Positions 36,385-46,005 of a stretch of DNA of 64,000 nucleotides are shown here, piece after piece; position 1 is the stretch's first letter; each line of letters opens with the position of its first letter. The position numbers and the translations under genes were made by a program. Source of the DNA: Streptomyces sp. NRRL S-340 (GTDB lineage Bacteria > Actinomycetota > Actinomycetes > Streptomycetales > Streptomycetaceae); contig NZ_JOIY01000039.1 of assembly GCF_000720185.1 (NCBI RefSeq), forward strand, positions 1 through 64,000, written 5' to 3'. The notes beneath the pieces were generated by a model. It had not been told where the DNA came from. It was given only the letters and a program-made list of their open reading frames with translations, and made no database searches.

Positions 36385-36404
36385 CCAGTCCCCGGGGACG
36401 ACCG

Positions 36405-36433
36405 TGAGGCCGGCTCGCCCTGAGCCGGCCTCA
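36405..36433 (+). terminator. 12-bp perfect hairpin after menJ
   Basis: TGAGGCCGGCTC (36405-36416) pairs with GAGCCGGCCTCA (36422-36433) around a 5-nt loop, 20 bp past the menJ stop. Confidence 0.75.
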
Positions 36434-36495
36434 GTCATGTCCCGGGGTGCGCCGGTCGCCGCATCGGGGGCGAATCGGGTGAACGGGTGACGACC

Positions 36496-36530
36496 GAAGG
36501 GCCGCTGCCCCCGAGCGGCTGCGGCCCTTC
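36496..36530 (-). terminator. hairpin after the NlpC/P60 gene
   Basis: GAAGGGCCGC (36496-36505) pairs with GCGGCCCTTC (36521-36530). It lies 25 bp past the stop of the leftward hydrolase gene. Confidence 0.6.
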
Positions 36531-36554
36531 ACCCTGTACGGCGCTGTGCGGGGC

Positions 36555-37406
36555 TCAGAGCACCCGGACGGCACCGGTGGGCGGGTCGTACGACAGAGGC
36601 CTCTCCACGACGCCCGTGGAGGAGTTCTGCGCGCCGACGAACATACCGTCACCGACGTACACAGCCACGTGGTACGCGCTGCCACGGCCACCCCAGTAGA
36701 GGATGTCGCCCGGCTGCAGGTTGGACAGGGACACCTGGGTGCCGACGGTCGACTGGTCCTGGGAGACGCGCGGCAGGCTGACGTTCACCTGCTTGAAGGC
36801 GGTCTGCACGAGGCCCGAGCAGTCGTACGCGGACGGGCCGGTGGCACCGGGGATGTAGGCCTTGCCGACCTGTGCCTTGACGAACGCGATGACGGAGGCG
36901 ACCGAACCCGTCGCCGTCGACGTGCCGGTGGACACGCCGGTGCCGGTGCCGGTGGCACCGCTGTCGGAGCTGCTGCCCGACTGGGTGGTGAGCGTGGTGC
37001 GGGCGGCGCTGCGCGAGGCCTGCTCGGCGGCGGCCTTGCGCGCGGCGGCCTCCTCGGCGGCCTTCTTCTTGGCGGCCTCGGCCTTCTTCTTCGCGTCGGC
37101 GAGGTCCGACTTGGCCTGCTTCGCGGCCTTCGCGGCGGCCGCGTCGCGCTCGGCCTGCAGCTGGTAGTTCGCGGCGGTCTGCTGCGTGGCGTCCGCGGAC
37201 TGGGCGACCTGGTTGGCCAGGTCGGCGGTGAGCGTGGGCAGTTCGAGGGTCTGGGTGACCGGCTCGGCGGCGCTCGCCGTGGAGGCGGACGCACCGGCTA
37301 CTGCCAGGGTGCCGAGGACGCCACCGGCAACTCCGGCCCGCATCGCGATGGTCGACGCGCTACGGCGGGGTTTCCGGTGGCTGCGTATGTGAGCGGTGTG
37401 GGACAT
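36555..37406 (-). CDS. secreted NlpC/P60 peptidoglycan hydrolase
   Basis: A 283-residue exported endopeptidase that cleaves peptide stems in peptidoglycan. A signal peptide (basic start SHRKPRRSAS, hydrophobic AGVAGGVLGTLAVAGASAS, cut after ASA) is followed by an Ala/Lys/Glu coiled coil (about residues 50-125), a Gly/Thr/Ser linker and the C-terminal NlpC/P60 domain. The catalytic cysteine is in AYDCSGLVQTAF and the histidine in SAYHVAVYVGDGM. The ATG at 37406 starts just before the basic region; an upstream ATG at 37436 is possible. I looked for a c-di-AMP riboswitch upstream and found none; possible regulator repeats lie at 37538-37671. Confidence 0.92.
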   Translation of the reverse strand: MSHTAHIRSHRKPRRSASTIAMRAGVAGGVLGTLAVAGASASTASAAEPVTQTLELPTLTADLANQVAQSADATQQTAANYQLQAERDAAAAKAAKQAKSDLADAKKKAEAAKKKAAEEAAARKAAAEQASRSAARTTLTTQSGSSSDSGATGTGTGVSTGTSTATGSVASVIAFVKAQVGKAYIPGATGPSAYDCSGLVQTAFKQVNVSLPRVSQDQSTVGTQVSLSNLQPGDILYWGGRGSAYHVAVYVGDGMFVGAQNSSTGVVERPLSYDPPTGAVRVL

Positions 37407-37537
37407 GGGAACAACCGGTATCAGGGGCTCCTTCATATCTTCAAGAAACGTGGTCTGCGCCACATTTGCCCGGCGGGGGCCGTGAACACCGGGCGTGTCG
37501 CCCTTTATTGACGCCGTAACGGACATTGCGGGCACAG

Positions 37538-37557
37538 ATGATCATGCCTGTGATCAT
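37538..37557. promoter_or_regulatory. inverted repeat upstream of the NlpC/P60 gene
   Basis: ATGATCA and TGATCAT flank 6 nt; perfect 7-bp arms. Candidate operator about 130 bp upstream of the hydrolase ATG. Confidence 0.45.
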
Positions 37558-37654
37558 GGTCTTTCGCTGTTACGTCCGAATTGCCCCGCACCTACCATCG
37601 GTTGGGACCGTTGGCCAAGCCCGGTTCTCACGGGCCTCTCATCGATGTGGCGGA

Positions 37655-37671
37655 GGTCACGGAACGGTCAC
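37655..37671 (-). promoter_or_regulatory. tandem GTGACC repeat (GlnR/MtrA-like box)
   Basis: On the minus strand GTGACC-GTTCC-GTGACC. This direct-repeat layout resembles sites of OmpR-type regulators such as GlnR or MtrA in actinobacteria; MtrA is known to control cell-wall hydrolases. Binding is inferred. Confidence 0.45.
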
Positions 37672-37993
37672 CGTGTCATCGTGCGTCCGCGTGTCGGCCG
37701 GGACGGCCGGCGGAGCCGCGCGTAACCTCGCCGCGCGGCCGACTTGTCCGTTCGGCGGACAGAAGTCCCTCTTGTCACACCAGCCACACCGGTCTCGCGG
37801 CCCTCAGAAGTCACAGACGTCGCTTGTGAACGGGTGAACACGTCCACTTCCCGTTCCGCGGTCCCCCTGATGTGTGAAAACCAGCCCTATATCAAGGTCT
37901 TGACTCGCAACGCCACTTTGCGCCGGACGCCGGTCATCTGATAGTGCAGACCCCCTCCGACCTGCAAATACGAGGTAAAATGTAACCACTGGT

Positions 37994-38103
37994 GATCACT
38001 CAAGCGCTTCGCGTGCGAAGATCACCGCTCATCCGGCTTGATGATCCTTCGTCAGGTGGTGGAGATCACAAAGCTGGTGCAATACCCCGTGTCGCAGATC
38101 ACA
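37994..38103 (+). repeat. cluster of GATCAC motifs upstream of nuoA
   Basis: GATCAC starts at 37994, 38020, 38064 and 38097. The last two share a longer AGATCACA-N-AG core and are 33 bp apart, about three helical turns. Confidence 0.5.
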
Positions 38104-38115
38104 GAGCGTCGGGCA

Positions 38116-38121
38116 TAGGAT
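38116..38121 (+). promoter_or_regulatory. possible -10 (TAGGAT) of the nuo operon
   Basis: TAGGAT predicts a start near 38128, which places the Rex-type operator just downstream of the start, where binding would block transcription. The -35 is weak. Confidence 0.4.
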
Positions 38122-38137
38122 GCCCTGCAGTTGGGCT

Positions 38138-38153
38138 TGTGACCTGCTTCACA
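38138..38153. promoter_or_regulatory. Rex-type operator upstream of nuoA
   Basis: TGTGACCTGCTTCACA matches the Streptomyces Rex consensus TGTGAACN3TTCACA at every fixed position but one. Rex senses the NADH/NAD+ ratio and is known to regulate respiratory genes; nuo is an expected target. Confidence 0.75.
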
Positions 38154-38258
38154 TGTTCCCGATCTTCGCCGGGACGGGCGGGGTTCGTGGGACGGACGAG
38201 GCAGGTGTGAACCCAGCGACCGCCAGCAGTCAGTGCCGACTGAGAGGAGCGAGGAGCG

Positions 38259-38618
38259 GTGAACGCGTATGCGCCCATCCTCGTACTGGGAGCCCTCGGG
38301 GCAGGCTTTGCGATCTTCTCCGTGGTCATGGCCACGCTGATCGGGCCGAAGCGGTACAACCGCGCCAAGCTCGAGGCGTACGAGTGCGGCATCGAGCCCA
38401 CTCCCACGCCGGCCGGCGGCGGGCGCTTCCCCATCAAGTACTACCTGACGGCGATGCTCTTCATCGTCTTCGACATCGAGATCGTCTTCCTCTACCCCTG
38501 GGCCGTCACCTTCGACGCCCTGGGTGTTTTCGGGCTCGTGGAGATGCTGCTCTTCGTGCTCACCGTCTTCGTCGCCTACGCGTACGTATGGCGGCGCGGC
38601 GGCCTGGAATGGGACTGA
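38259..38618 (+). CDS. nuoA: NADH-quinone oxidoreductase subunit A
   Basis: A 119-residue membrane subunit with three helices. It carries the family pattern [20 protein letters not shown] in the loop between helices 1 and 2, and [12 protein letters not shown] in helix 2. It helps form the quinone-site entrance of complex I. The GTG start has GAGGAGCGG upstream, and it leads the 14-gene operon. Menaquinone made by the other genes in the window is the electron acceptor. Confidence 0.97.
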   Translation: MNAYAPILVLGALGAGFAIFSVVMATLIGPKRYNRAKLEAYECGIEPTPTPAGGGRFPIKYYLTAMLFIVFDIEIVFLYPWAVTFDALGVFGLVEMLLFVLTVFVAYAYVWRRGGLEWD

Positions 38619-38633
38619 GGGGCCATATAAGAC

Positions 38634-39188
38634 ATGGGACTCGAAGAAAAGCTGCCGAGCGGCTTCCTGCTGACCACCGTGGAGCAGGCCGCGGGCTGGG
38701 TGCGCAAGGCATCCGTCTTCCCGGCCACCTTCGGCCTCGCCTGCTGCGCGATCGAGATGATGACCACCGGCGCCGGCCGCTACGACCTGGCCCGCTTCGG
38801 CATGGAGGTGTTCCGCGGTTCGCCCCGTCAGGCGGACCTGATGATCGTGGCCGGCCGGGTCAGCCAGAAGATGGCGCCGGTGCTGAGGCAGGTCTACGAC
38901 CAGATGCCCAACCCCAAGTGGGTGATCTCCATGGGCGTCTGCGCCTCCTCGGGCGGCATGTTCAACAACTACGCGATCGTCCAGGGCGTCGACCACATCG
39001 TCCCCGTCGACATCTACCTGCCCGGCTGCCCGCCCCGCCCCGAGATGCTGATGGACGCGATCCTCAAGCTCCACCAGAAGATCCAGTCCACCAAGCTCGG
39101 CGTCAACGCCGAGGAAGCGGCCCGGGAGGCGGAGGAGGCGGCGCTCAAGGCGCTGCCCACGATCGAGATGAAGGGGCTGCTGCGGTGA
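38634..39188 (+). CDS. nuoB: NADH-quinone oxidoreductase subunit B
   Basis: A 184-residue peripheral subunit that holds the N2 4Fe-4S cluster, which passes electrons to menaquinone. Cluster cysteines are in [21 protein letters not shown] and [12 protein letters not shown]-terminal extension rich in Glu/Ala ([16 protein letters not shown]) follows the conserved core. It overlaps nuoC as GTGA. Confidence 0.97.
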   Translation: MGLEEKLPSGFLLTTVEQAAGWVRKASVFPATFGLACCAIEMMTTGAGRYDLARFGMEVFRGSPRQADLMIVAGRVSQKMAPVLRQVYDQMPNPKWVISMGVCASSGGMFNNYAIVQGVDHIVPVDIYLPGCPPRPEMLMDAILKLHQKIQSTKLGVNAEEAAREAEEAALKALPTIEMKGLLR

Positions 39189-39958
39189 GCGACGCGAACG
39201 GCACCCACGGCGCCGGCGGGGCGGACGGCTCCGCGAACGGCGTCAACCCCGAGAAGGACCTCGCCGCCGATAACCTCCCCGGTCAGCGCGGCCAGGGCGG
39301 TGAGGAGATCCGCGTCCAGCGCGGCATGTTCGGCGCGAACAACGGCGGCGACACCTCCGGCTACGGCGGACTGGTCCGCTCGGTGCGGCTCCCGGGCCCG
39401 GCGAGCCGGCCCTACGGCGGCTGGTTCGACGAGGTCGCCGACGAACTGGAGGGGGCCCTGGAGGAACAGGGACTGCTCCCCGCCAACGCCATCGAGAAGA
39501 CGGTCGTCGACCGCGGCGAGCTGACCTTCCACATCGAGCGCGAGCACCTGCTCCGGGTCGCCCGCACCCTGCGCGACGACCCCGCGCTGCGCTTCGAACT
39601 GTGCACCGGCGTCAGCGGTGTCCACTACCCGCACGACAAGGGCCGCGAGCTGCACGCCGTCTACCACCTGCGCTCGATCACCCACAACCGGCTGGTCCGC
39701 CTGGAGGTCAGCGCCCCCGACGGCGACCGGCACATCCCGTCGCTGGTCACCGTCTACCCGACGAACGACTGGCACGAGCGCGAGACCTACGACTTCTTCG
39801 GCATCGTCTTCGACGGCCACCCCGCCCTGACGCGGATCATGATGCCCGACGACTGGCAGGGCCACCCGCAGCGCAAGGACTACCCCCTCGGCGGCATCCC
39901 CGTCGAGTACAAGGGCGCCCAGATCCCGGCTCCGGACCAGCGGAGGTCGTACTCATGA
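39185..39958 (+). CDS. nuoC: NADH-quinone oxidoreductase subunit C
   Basis: A 257-residue 30-kDa-type subunit. About 60 residues of Gly/Asn-rich low complexity precede the domain ([19 protein letters not shown] onward). The signature [20 protein letters not shown] and [18 protein letters not shown] is complete. It binds NuoD in the connecting module. The GTG start overlaps the nuoB stop, and the end overlaps nuoD by 4 nt. Confidence 0.96.
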   Translation: MSDANGTHGAGGADGSANGVNPEKDLAADNLPGQRGQGGEEIRVQRGMFGANNGGDTSGYGGLVRSVRLPGPASRPYGGWFDEVADELEGALEEQGLLPANAIEKTVVDRGELTFHIEREHLLRVARTLRDDPALRFELCTGVSGVHYPHDKGRELHAVYHLRSITHNRLVRLEVSAPDGDRHIPSLVTVYPTNDWHERETYDFFGIVFDGHPALTRIMMPDDWQGHPQRKDYPLGGIPVEYKGAQIPAPDQRRSYS

Positions 39959-41286
39959 GCACGCACACCCCCTCCTCCGCGACCCCCCGCGAGACCACCG
40001 AGGGCACCGTCTACACGGTCACCGGCGGCGACTGGGACGAGGTCGTCCAGTCCGCGGCCCGCGCCGACGACGAGCGCATCGTCGTCAACATGGGCCCCCA
40101 GCACCCCTCCACCCACGGAGTGCTGCGCCTCATCCTGGAGATCGAGGGCGAGACGGTCACCGAGGCCCGCTGCGGCATCGGCTACCTGCACACCGGCATC
40201 GAGAAGAACCTCGAGTTCCGCACGTGGACGCAGGGCACCACCTTCGTCACGCGCATGGACTACCTGACGTCCTTCTTCAACGAGACCGCCTACTGCCTCG
40301 GCGTCGAGAAGCTCCTCGGCATCGAGGACCAGATCACCGAGCGGGCCAAGATCATCCGGGTGCTCCTGATGGAGCTGAACCGGCTCTCCTCCCACCTGGT
40401 GTGCATCGCCACCGGCGGCATGGAGCTGGGCGCCACCACGATCATGATCTACGGCTTCCGCGACCGGGAGATGATCCTCGACATCTACGAGCTGGTCACC
40501 GGCCTGCGCATGAACCACGCGTACATCCGGCCCGGCGGACTCGCCCAGGACCTGCCGCCCGGCGCGGTCGACCAGATCCGCGAGTTCGTGAAGAAGATGA
40601 AGAAGAACCTCCCGGAGTACGACAAGCTCGCCACCGGGAACCCCATCTTCAAGGCCCGCATGCAGGACGTCGGCTACCTCGACCTGGCCGGCTGCATGGC
40701 CCTGGGCGCCACCGGCCCGATCCTGCGCTCCACCGGCCTGCCGCACGACCTGCGCAAGACCCAGCCGTACTGCGACTACGAGACGTACGACTTCGACGTC
40801 CCGACCGCCGACACCTGCGACGCCTACGGCCGCTTCCTGATCCGCCTGGAGGAGATGCGCCAGTCGCTCAGGATCGTCGAGCAGTGCCTGGACCGGCTCC
40901 AGCCCGGCCCGGTCATGGTCGCCGACAAGAAGATCGCCTGGCCCGCCCAGCTCGCCCTGGGACCGGACGGCCTCGGCAACTCCCTCGACCACATCAAGAA
41001 GATCATGGGCACCTCCATGGAGGCCCTGATCCACCACTTCAAGCTGGTCACCGAGGGCTTCCGGGTCCCGCCCGGGCAGGCGTACACGGCGGTCGAGTCG
41101 CCCAAGGGCGAACTCGGGGTGCACGTCGTCTCCGACGGCGGCACCCGTCCCTACCGGGTCCACTTCCGGGACCCGTCCTTCACCAACCTGCAGGCGATGG
41201 CGGCGATGTGCGAGGGCGGCCAGGTCGCCGACGTCATCGTCGCCGTCGCGTCCATCGACCCCGTGATGGGAGGCGTCGACCGGTGA
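39955..41286 (+). CDS. nuoD: NADH-quinone oxidoreductase subunit D
   Basis: A 443-residue 49-kDa-type subunit that forms the quinone-binding pocket with NuoB. Visible blocks: [20 protein letters not shown] with the quinone-site histidine, [36 protein letters not shown] and [18 protein letters not shown] plus the C-terminal [20 protein letters not shown]. The ATG overlaps nuoC (ATGA). Confidence 0.97.
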   Translation: MSTHTPSSATPRETTEGTVYTVTGGDWDEVVQSAARADDERIVVNMGPQHPSTHGVLRLILEIEGETVTEARCGIGYLHTGIEKNLEFRTWTQGTTFVTRMDYLTSFFNETAYCLGVEKLLGIEDQITERAKIIRVLLMELNRLSSHLVCIATGGMELGATTIMIYGFRDREMILDIYELVTGLRMNHAYIRPGGLAQDLPPGAVDQIREFVKKMKKNLPEYDKLATGNPIFKARMQDVGYLDLAGCMALGATGPILRSTGLPHDLRKTQPYCDYETYDFDVPTADTCDAYGRFLIRLEEMRQSLRIVEQCLDRLQPGPVMVADKKIAWPAQLALGPDGLGNSLDHIKKIMGTSMEALIHHFKLVTEGFRVPPGQAYTAVESPKGELGVHVVSDGGTRPYRVHFRDPSFTNLQAMAAMCEGGQVADVIVAVASIDPVMGGVDR

Positions 41287-42155
41287 CCACCTCTTCTTCG
41301 GAGCGGGGCGTCAGCCTGGGCATGCCCGAACTGCCCGCTCCCGGCTACCCGGACGACGTCCGCGTCCGGCTGGAGGCCGACGCGCGCGAGATCATCGCCC
41401 GCTACCCCGACTCCCGGTCCGCGCTGCTGCCGCTGCTCCACCTCGTGCAGTCGCAGGAGGGCCACGTCACGCGCACCGGGATGCGGTTCTGCGCGGACGT
41501 CCTCGGCCTGACCACGGCCGAGGTCACCGCGGTCGCCACCTTCTACACCATGTACCGGCGCAAGCCGTCCGGCGACTACCAGGTGGGGGTGTGCACCAAC
41601 ACCCTGTGCGCGGTGATGGGCGGCGACGCGATCTTCGAGGCGCTCCAGGAACACCTGGGCGTCGGCAACGGCGAGACCACCGACGACGGCAAGGTCACCC
41701 TGGAGCACATCGAGTGCAACGCGGCCTGTGACTTCGCCCCGGTCGTGATGGTCAACTGGGAGTTCTTCGACAACCAGACCCCCGCGAGCGTGCGCCGCCT
41801 GGTCGACGACCTGCGCGCGGGACGGCCCGTGACGCCCACGCGCGGCGCGCCGATGTGCACCTTCAAGGAGACCGCCCGCATCCTGGCGGGCTTCCCCGAC
41901 GAGCGGGAGGGTGCCGCCGACGCCGGCGGCAGTGCGGGACCCGCTTCGCTGGTGGGCCTCCGCCTGGCCAGGGGAGAGGCCGCACCCGCGCGCGTGGTCC
42001 ATCCCCGCGAGGGCGCCCCGCACGACACCGCGCGGGACACCTCCGTGCACCAGCCGTCGCCGACGGAGCACCTCAGCTCCCACGACGCGCCGCAGGAGAC
42101 GTCGGCCTCCGACCCGTCGCACCCCGCGGGACCTGCCGCAGAGGAGGGGGAGTGA
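41283..42155 (+). CDS. nuoE: NADH-quinone oxidoreductase subunit E
   Basis: A 290-residue 24-kDa-type subunit with a 2Fe-2S cluster (N1a). The cysteines are in VCTNTLC and ECNAAC (about residues 104-149). The core ends near residue 205. Beyond it is a tail of about 85 residues, rich in Ala, His, Pro and Ser, not seen in most homologs. It partners NuoF in the NADH-oxidising module. Starts at GTG overlapping nuoD. Confidence 0.95.
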   Translation: MTTSSSERGVSLGMPELPAPGYPDDVRVRLEADAREIIARYPDSRSALLPLLHLVQSQEGHVTRTGMRFCADVLGLTTAEVTAVATFYTMYRRKPSGDYQVGVCTNTLCAVMGGDAIFEALQEHLGVGNGETTDDGKVTLEHIECNAACDFAPVVMVNWEFFDNQTPASVRRLVDDLRAGRPVTPTRGAPMCTFKETARILAGFPDEREGAADAGGSAGPASLVGLRLARGEAAPARVVHPREGAPHDTARDTSVHQPSPTEHLSSHDAPQETSASDPSHPAGPAAEEGE

Positions 42156-43504
42156 TGACCGTGGCAACCGAACTCAACGAGTCCAGTCCCGAGAAGCTGC
42201 TCGCACCCGTGCTGTCGGCCTTCTGGGACGAGGACCGGTCCTGGACCCTGGACGTCTACCGAAGGCACGAGGGGTACGAGGGACTCCGCAAGGCACTCGC
42301 CATGTCGCCGGACGACCTGATCGCGTACGTCAAGGACTCCGGTCTGCGCGGGCGCGGCGGCGCGGGATTCCCGACTGGGATGAAGTGGCAGTTCATCCCC
42401 CAGGGCGATGGGAAACCCCACTATCTGGTTGTCAACGCCGACGAATCGGAGCCGGGGACCTGCAAGGACATCCCGCTCCTCTTCGCGAACCCGCACAGCC
42501 TCATCGAGGGCATCGTGATCGCGTGCTATGCCATCAGGTCGTCGCATGCCTTCATCTATCTGCGTGGTGAAGTCGTCCCGGTGCTGCGGCGGTTGCACTC
42601 GGCCGTGCGCGAGGCCTACGCGGCGGGCTACCTGGGTACGAACATCCTGGGCAGCGGACTCGACCTCGACATCACCGTGCACGCGGGCGCCGGCGCGTAC
42701 ATCTGCGGTGAGGAGACCGCGCTGCTGGACTCGCTCGAAGGCCGCCGCGGCCAACCGCGGCTCCGTCCCCCCTTTCCCGCCGTCGCGGGCCTCTACGCGT
42801 GCCCGACTGTGGTGAACAACGTCGAGTCGATCGCGTCGGTTCCCGCCATCCTGAAGAACGGCAAGGAATGGTTCAGGTCGATGGGCAGCGAGAAGTCCCC
42901 GGGCTTCACGCTCTACTCGCTCAGCGGCCACGTCGCCAGCCCCGGCCAGTACGAGGCCCCGCTCGGCATCACCCTGCGCCAGCTCCTCGACATGAGCGGC
43001 GGCATGCGCCCCGGGCACCGGCTGAAGTTCTGGACCCCGGGCGGCTCCTCCACCCCGATGTTCACCGAGGAGCACCTCGACGTCCCCCTCGACTACGAGG
43101 GCGTGGGCGCCGCCGGGTCCATGCTCGGCACCAAGGCCCTGCAGTGCTTCGACGAGACGACCTGCGTGGTGCGGGCCGTCACCCGGTGGACCGAGTTCTA
43201 CGCCCACGAGTCCTGCGGCAAGTGCACACCCTGCCGCGAAGGGACCTACTGGCTCGTGCAGTTGCTGCGCGACATCGAGGCCGGCAAGGGCGCCATGGCA
43301 GACCTGGACAAGCTGAACGACATCGCCGACAACATCAACGGCAAGTCCTTCTGCGCCCTCGGCGACGGTGCGGCCTCGCCGATCTTCTCCTCCCTGAAGT
43401 ACTTCCGCGAGGAGTACGAGGAGCACATCACGGGCCGCGGCTGCCCCTTCGACCCGGCCAGGTCGACGGCCTGGGCGGACCAGCACACGGAGGTGCACGC
43501 ATGA
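42155..43504 (+). CDS. nuoF: NADH-quinone oxidoreductase subunit F
   Basis: A 449-residue 51-kDa-type subunit that binds FMN and NADH and holds the N3 4Fe-4S cluster. FMN/NADH motifs [16 protein letters not shown] and [16 protein letters not shown] are near residues 65-100, with [19 protein letters not shown] further on; the cluster is [11 protein letters not shown] near residue 350. The start is ATG 42155, overlapping the nuoE stop (TGATG), with GAGGAGGGGG upstream. From about 42360 to 42860 its third positions are clearly less G/C-rich than in the rest of the operon (for example ACT, GAT, AAA, TAT, GTT), although the frame is intact. Confidence 0.97.
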   Translation: MTVATELNESSPEKLLAPVLSAFWDEDRSWTLDVYRRHEGYEGLRKALAMSPDDLIAYVKDSGLRGRGGAGFPTGMKWQFIPQGDGKPHYLVVNADESEPGTCKDIPLLFANPHSLIEGIVIACYAIRSSHAFIYLRGEVVPVLRRLHSAVREAYAAGYLGTNILGSGLDLDITVHAGAGAYICGEETALLDSLEGRRGQPRLRPPFPAVAGLYACPTVVNNVESIASVPAILKNGKEWFRSMGSEKSPGFTLYSLSGHVASPGQYEAPLGITLRQLLDMSGGMRPGHRLKFWTPGGSSTPMFTEEHLDVPLDYEGVGAAGSMLGTKALQCFDETTCVVRAVTRWTEFYAHESCGKCTPCREGTYWLVQLLRDIEAGKGAMADLDKLNDIADNINGKSFCALGDGAASPIFSSLKYFREEYEEHITGRGCPFDPARSTAWADQHTEVHA

Positions 43505-46005
43505 CCGTGACCACCAACGCCCCTTCCTCGGGCGGCGCGGCGGCACCCCCGCCGGAAGACCTCGTGACGCTGACGATCGACGGCATCGAGATCAGCGTGC
43601 CCAAGGGCACCCTGGTCATCCGGGCCGCCGAGCAGCTCGGCATCGAGATCCCGCGGTTCTGCGACCACCCGCTGCTCGCCCCGGCCGGCGCCTGCCGCCA
43701 GTGCATCGTCGAGGTCGAGGGCCAGCGCAAACCGATGGCGTCCTGCACCATCACCTGCACCGACGGCATGGTGGTGAAGACCCAGCTGACCTCGCCGGTC
43801 GCCGAGAAGGCCCAGCACGGCGTGATGGAGCTGCTGCTCATCAACCACCCGCTGGACTGCCCGGTCTGCGACAAGGGCGGCGAGTGCCCGCTGCAGAACC
43901 AGGCCATGTCGCACGGCAACGCCGAGTCCCGCTTCGAGGGCAGGAAGCGGACCTACGAGAAGCCGGTTCCGATCTCCGCACAGGTGCTGCTGGACCGCGA
44001 GCGGTGCGTGCTGTGCGCCCGCTGCACCCGCTTCTCCAACCAGATCGCCGGCGACCCGATGATCGAGCTGATCGAGCGGGGCGCGCTGCAGCAGGTCGGC
44101 ACCGGCGAGGGCGACCCCTTCGAGTCGTACTTCTCCGGCAACACCATCCAGATCTGCCCGGTCGGCGCGCTCACCTCGGCGGCCTACCGGTTCCGCTCCC
44201 GCCCCTTCGACCTCGTCTCCTCCCCGTCGGTCTGCGAGCACTGCGCGGGCGGCTGCGCCACCCGCACCGACCACCGGCGCGGCAAGGTCATGCGGCGGCT
44301 CGCCGCCAACGACCCCGAGGTCAACGAGGAGTGGATCTGCGACAAGGGGCGGTTCGCGTTCCGGTACGCGCAGCTGAAGGACCGGCTGACGACCCCCCTG
44401 GTGCGCAACCCGGAGGGCGACCTCGTCCCGGCGTCGTGGCCGGAGGCGCTGGAGATCGCCGCGCAGGGCCTGCTCGCCTCACGCGGCCGGACCGGTGTCC
44501 TCACCGGCGGCCGGCTCACCGTCGAGGACGCCTACGCGTACAGCAAGTTCGCGCGCGTGGCGCTCGACACCAACGACATCGACTTCCGCGCGCGCGTGCA
44601 CAGCGGCGAGGAGGCCGACTTCCTGGCCGCCCACGTCGCCGGCCGCGGCCGGGACGTCGACGGCACGGGCGTCACGTACACCGCCCTGGAGAAGGCGCCC
44701 GCCGTCCTGCTCGCCGGGTTCGAGTCCGAGGAGGAGGCGCCCGGCGTCTTCCTGCGGCTGCGCAAGGCGTGGCGGGGGCACGGCCAGCAGGTGTTCGCGC
44801 TGGCCACGCACGCCACGCGGGGCCTTCAGAAGGCGGGCGGCACGCTGCTGCCGGCCGCGCCCGGCACCGAGACCGAGTGGCTGGACGCGCTGGCGAGCGG
44901 GGCCGGACTGGAGGGCAACGGCAGCCGTGCCGCCGAGGCGCTGCGCGCCGAGGGCGCGCTGATCGTGGTCGGTGAGCGGCTCGCCTCCGTGGCGGGCGGT
45001 CTGACCGCCGCCGTACGGGCGGCGAACGCGACGGGTGCCGGCCTGGTGTGGATCCCGCGCCGGGCCGGGGAGCGCGGCGCGGTCGAGGCGGGCGCGCTGC
45101 CGTCGCTGCTGCCGGGCGGACGCCCGGCGACCGACCCGCGCGCGCGGGAGGAGGTCGCCGCCGTGTGGGGCGTCGCCGGTCTCCCGCACCGCTACGGCCG
45201 GGACACCGACCAGATCGTCGAGGCCGCCGCGGGCGGAGAACTCCAGGCCCTGCTGGTCGCCGGGGTGGAGGTCGCCGACCTGCCCGACCCGGCACGCGCG
45301 CGTGCCGCCCTGGCCGAGGTCGGCTTCCTGGTGTCGCTGGAGCTGCGGCCCAGCGAGGTCACCGAGCACGCCGACGTGGTCCTGCCCGTCGCCGCCGTCG
45401 CCGAGAAGGCCGGCAGCTTCCTCAACTGGGAGGGCAGGGTGCGCTTCTTCGAGGCCGCGCTCAAGCCCGAGCAGATGACCCGCCGCCTGGCACCGACCGA
45501 CCTGCGGGTGCTGCAGATGCTGGCCGACGCCATGGACGTCCACCTGGGTCTGCCGGACCTGCGGACCGCGCACGCGGAACTGGACCGGCTCGGCGCCTGG
45601 ACGGGTCCGCGCGCCGGCGAACCGGCGGAGAGCGGGGGAGTGCTGCCCCGGCCCGCCGCCGGGGAGGCCGTGCTCGCCGGACACCGGCTGCTGCTCGACC
45701 AGGGCCTGCTCCAGGAGGGCGACGAGGCGCTCGCCGGCACCCGGCACGCCGCCCGCGCGCGCGTGTCGGCCGCCACGGCCGCCGAGGCGGGTGTCGCCGA
45801 CGGTGACCTGCTCGCCGTGACCGGCCCGGCCGGGACGGTCGAACTCGCTCTGGAGGTAACCGAGATGCCCGACCGGGTGGTGTGGCTGCCGCTGAACTCC
45901 GTGGGCGCCGGAGTCGCCTCCGACACCGGGGCGCAGCCCGGCTCCCTCGTCCGTATCGGCCCGGCGACCCGCGCGACCGAGGCCCCCGAGGAGGTGGAGG
46001 CATGA
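43501..46005 (+). CDS. nuoG: NADH-quinone oxidoreductase subunit G
   Basis: An 834-residue iron-sulfur subunit. The N-terminal ferredoxin part has a 2Fe-2S cluster ([18 protein letters not shown]), the His-ligated N5 cluster region ([18 protein letters not shown]) and a 4Fe-4S cluster ([10 protein letters not shown] with CPVGALT). The extra N7 motif [17 protein letters not shown] is present, as in some bacteria. The rest resembles molybdopterin oxidoreductases without clear cofactor residues, ending in a beta-barrel domain. It starts overlapping the nuoF stop and ends overlapping nuoH. Confidence 0.96.
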   Translation: MTVTTNAPSSGGAAAPPPEDLVTLTIDGIEISVPKGTLVIRAAEQLGIEIPRFCDHPLLAPAGACRQCIVEVEGQRKPMASCTITCTDGMVVKTQLTSPVAEKAQHGVMELLLINHPLDCPVCDKGGECPLQNQAMSHGNAESRFEGRKRTYEKPVPISAQVLLDRERCVLCARCTRFSNQIAGDPMIELIERGALQQVGTGEGDPFESYFSGNTIQICPVGALTSAAYRFRSRPFDLVSSPSVCEHCAGGCATRTDHRRGKVMRRLAANDPEVNEEWICDKGRFAFRYAQLKDRLTTPLVRNPEGDLVPASWPEALEIAAQGLLASRGRTGVLTGGRLTVEDAYAYSKFARVALDTNDIDFRARVHSGEEADFLAAHVAGRGRDVDGTGVTYTALEKAPAVLLAGFESEEEAPGVFLRLRKAWRGHGQQVFALATHATRGLQKAGGTLLPAAPGTETEWLDALASGAGLEGNGSRAAEALRAEGALIVVGERLASVAGGLTAAVRAANATGAGLVWIPRRAGERGAVEAGALPSLLPGGRPATDPRAREEVAAVWGVAGLPHRYGRDTDQIVEAAAGGELQALLVAGVEVADLPDPARARAALAEVGFLVSLELRPSEVTEHADVVLPVAAVAEKAGSFLNWEGRVRFFEAALKPEQMTRRLAPTDLRVLQMLADAMDVHLGLPDLRTAHAELDRLGAWTGPRAGEPAESGGVLPRPAAGEAVLAGHRLLLDQGLLQEGDEALAGTRHAARARVSAATAAEAGVADGDLLAVTGPAGTVELALEVTEMPDRVVWLPLNSVGAGVASDTGAQPGSLVRIGPATRATEAPEEVEA

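Larger units (their letters stand above)
37407..38258. other. 850-bp regulatory region between the hydrolase gene and nuoA
   Basis: No credible gene; A/T content is higher than around it. It contains a 7-bp-arm inverted repeat (37538-37557), a tandem GTGACC-N5-GTGACC on the minus strand (37655-37671), four GATCAC motifs (37994, 38020, 38064, 38097), a possible -10 TAGGAT (38116-38121) and a Rex-type operator (38138-38153) before nuoA. Confidence 0.6.

Noticed and set aside
37407..37740. c-di-AMP riboswitch upstream of the NlpC/P60 gene
   Set aside because: Many streptomycete hydrolases have one, but the ordered blocks (GGGGGACC, GGGTGAA, ACAGCTNACC) are absent on the minus strand here.
42799..43500. 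Open frame extending nuoG upstream through nuoF
   Set aside because: It overlaps the real nuoF in another frame with Arg/Pro-rich translation; nuoG starts at the ATGA overlap at 43501.
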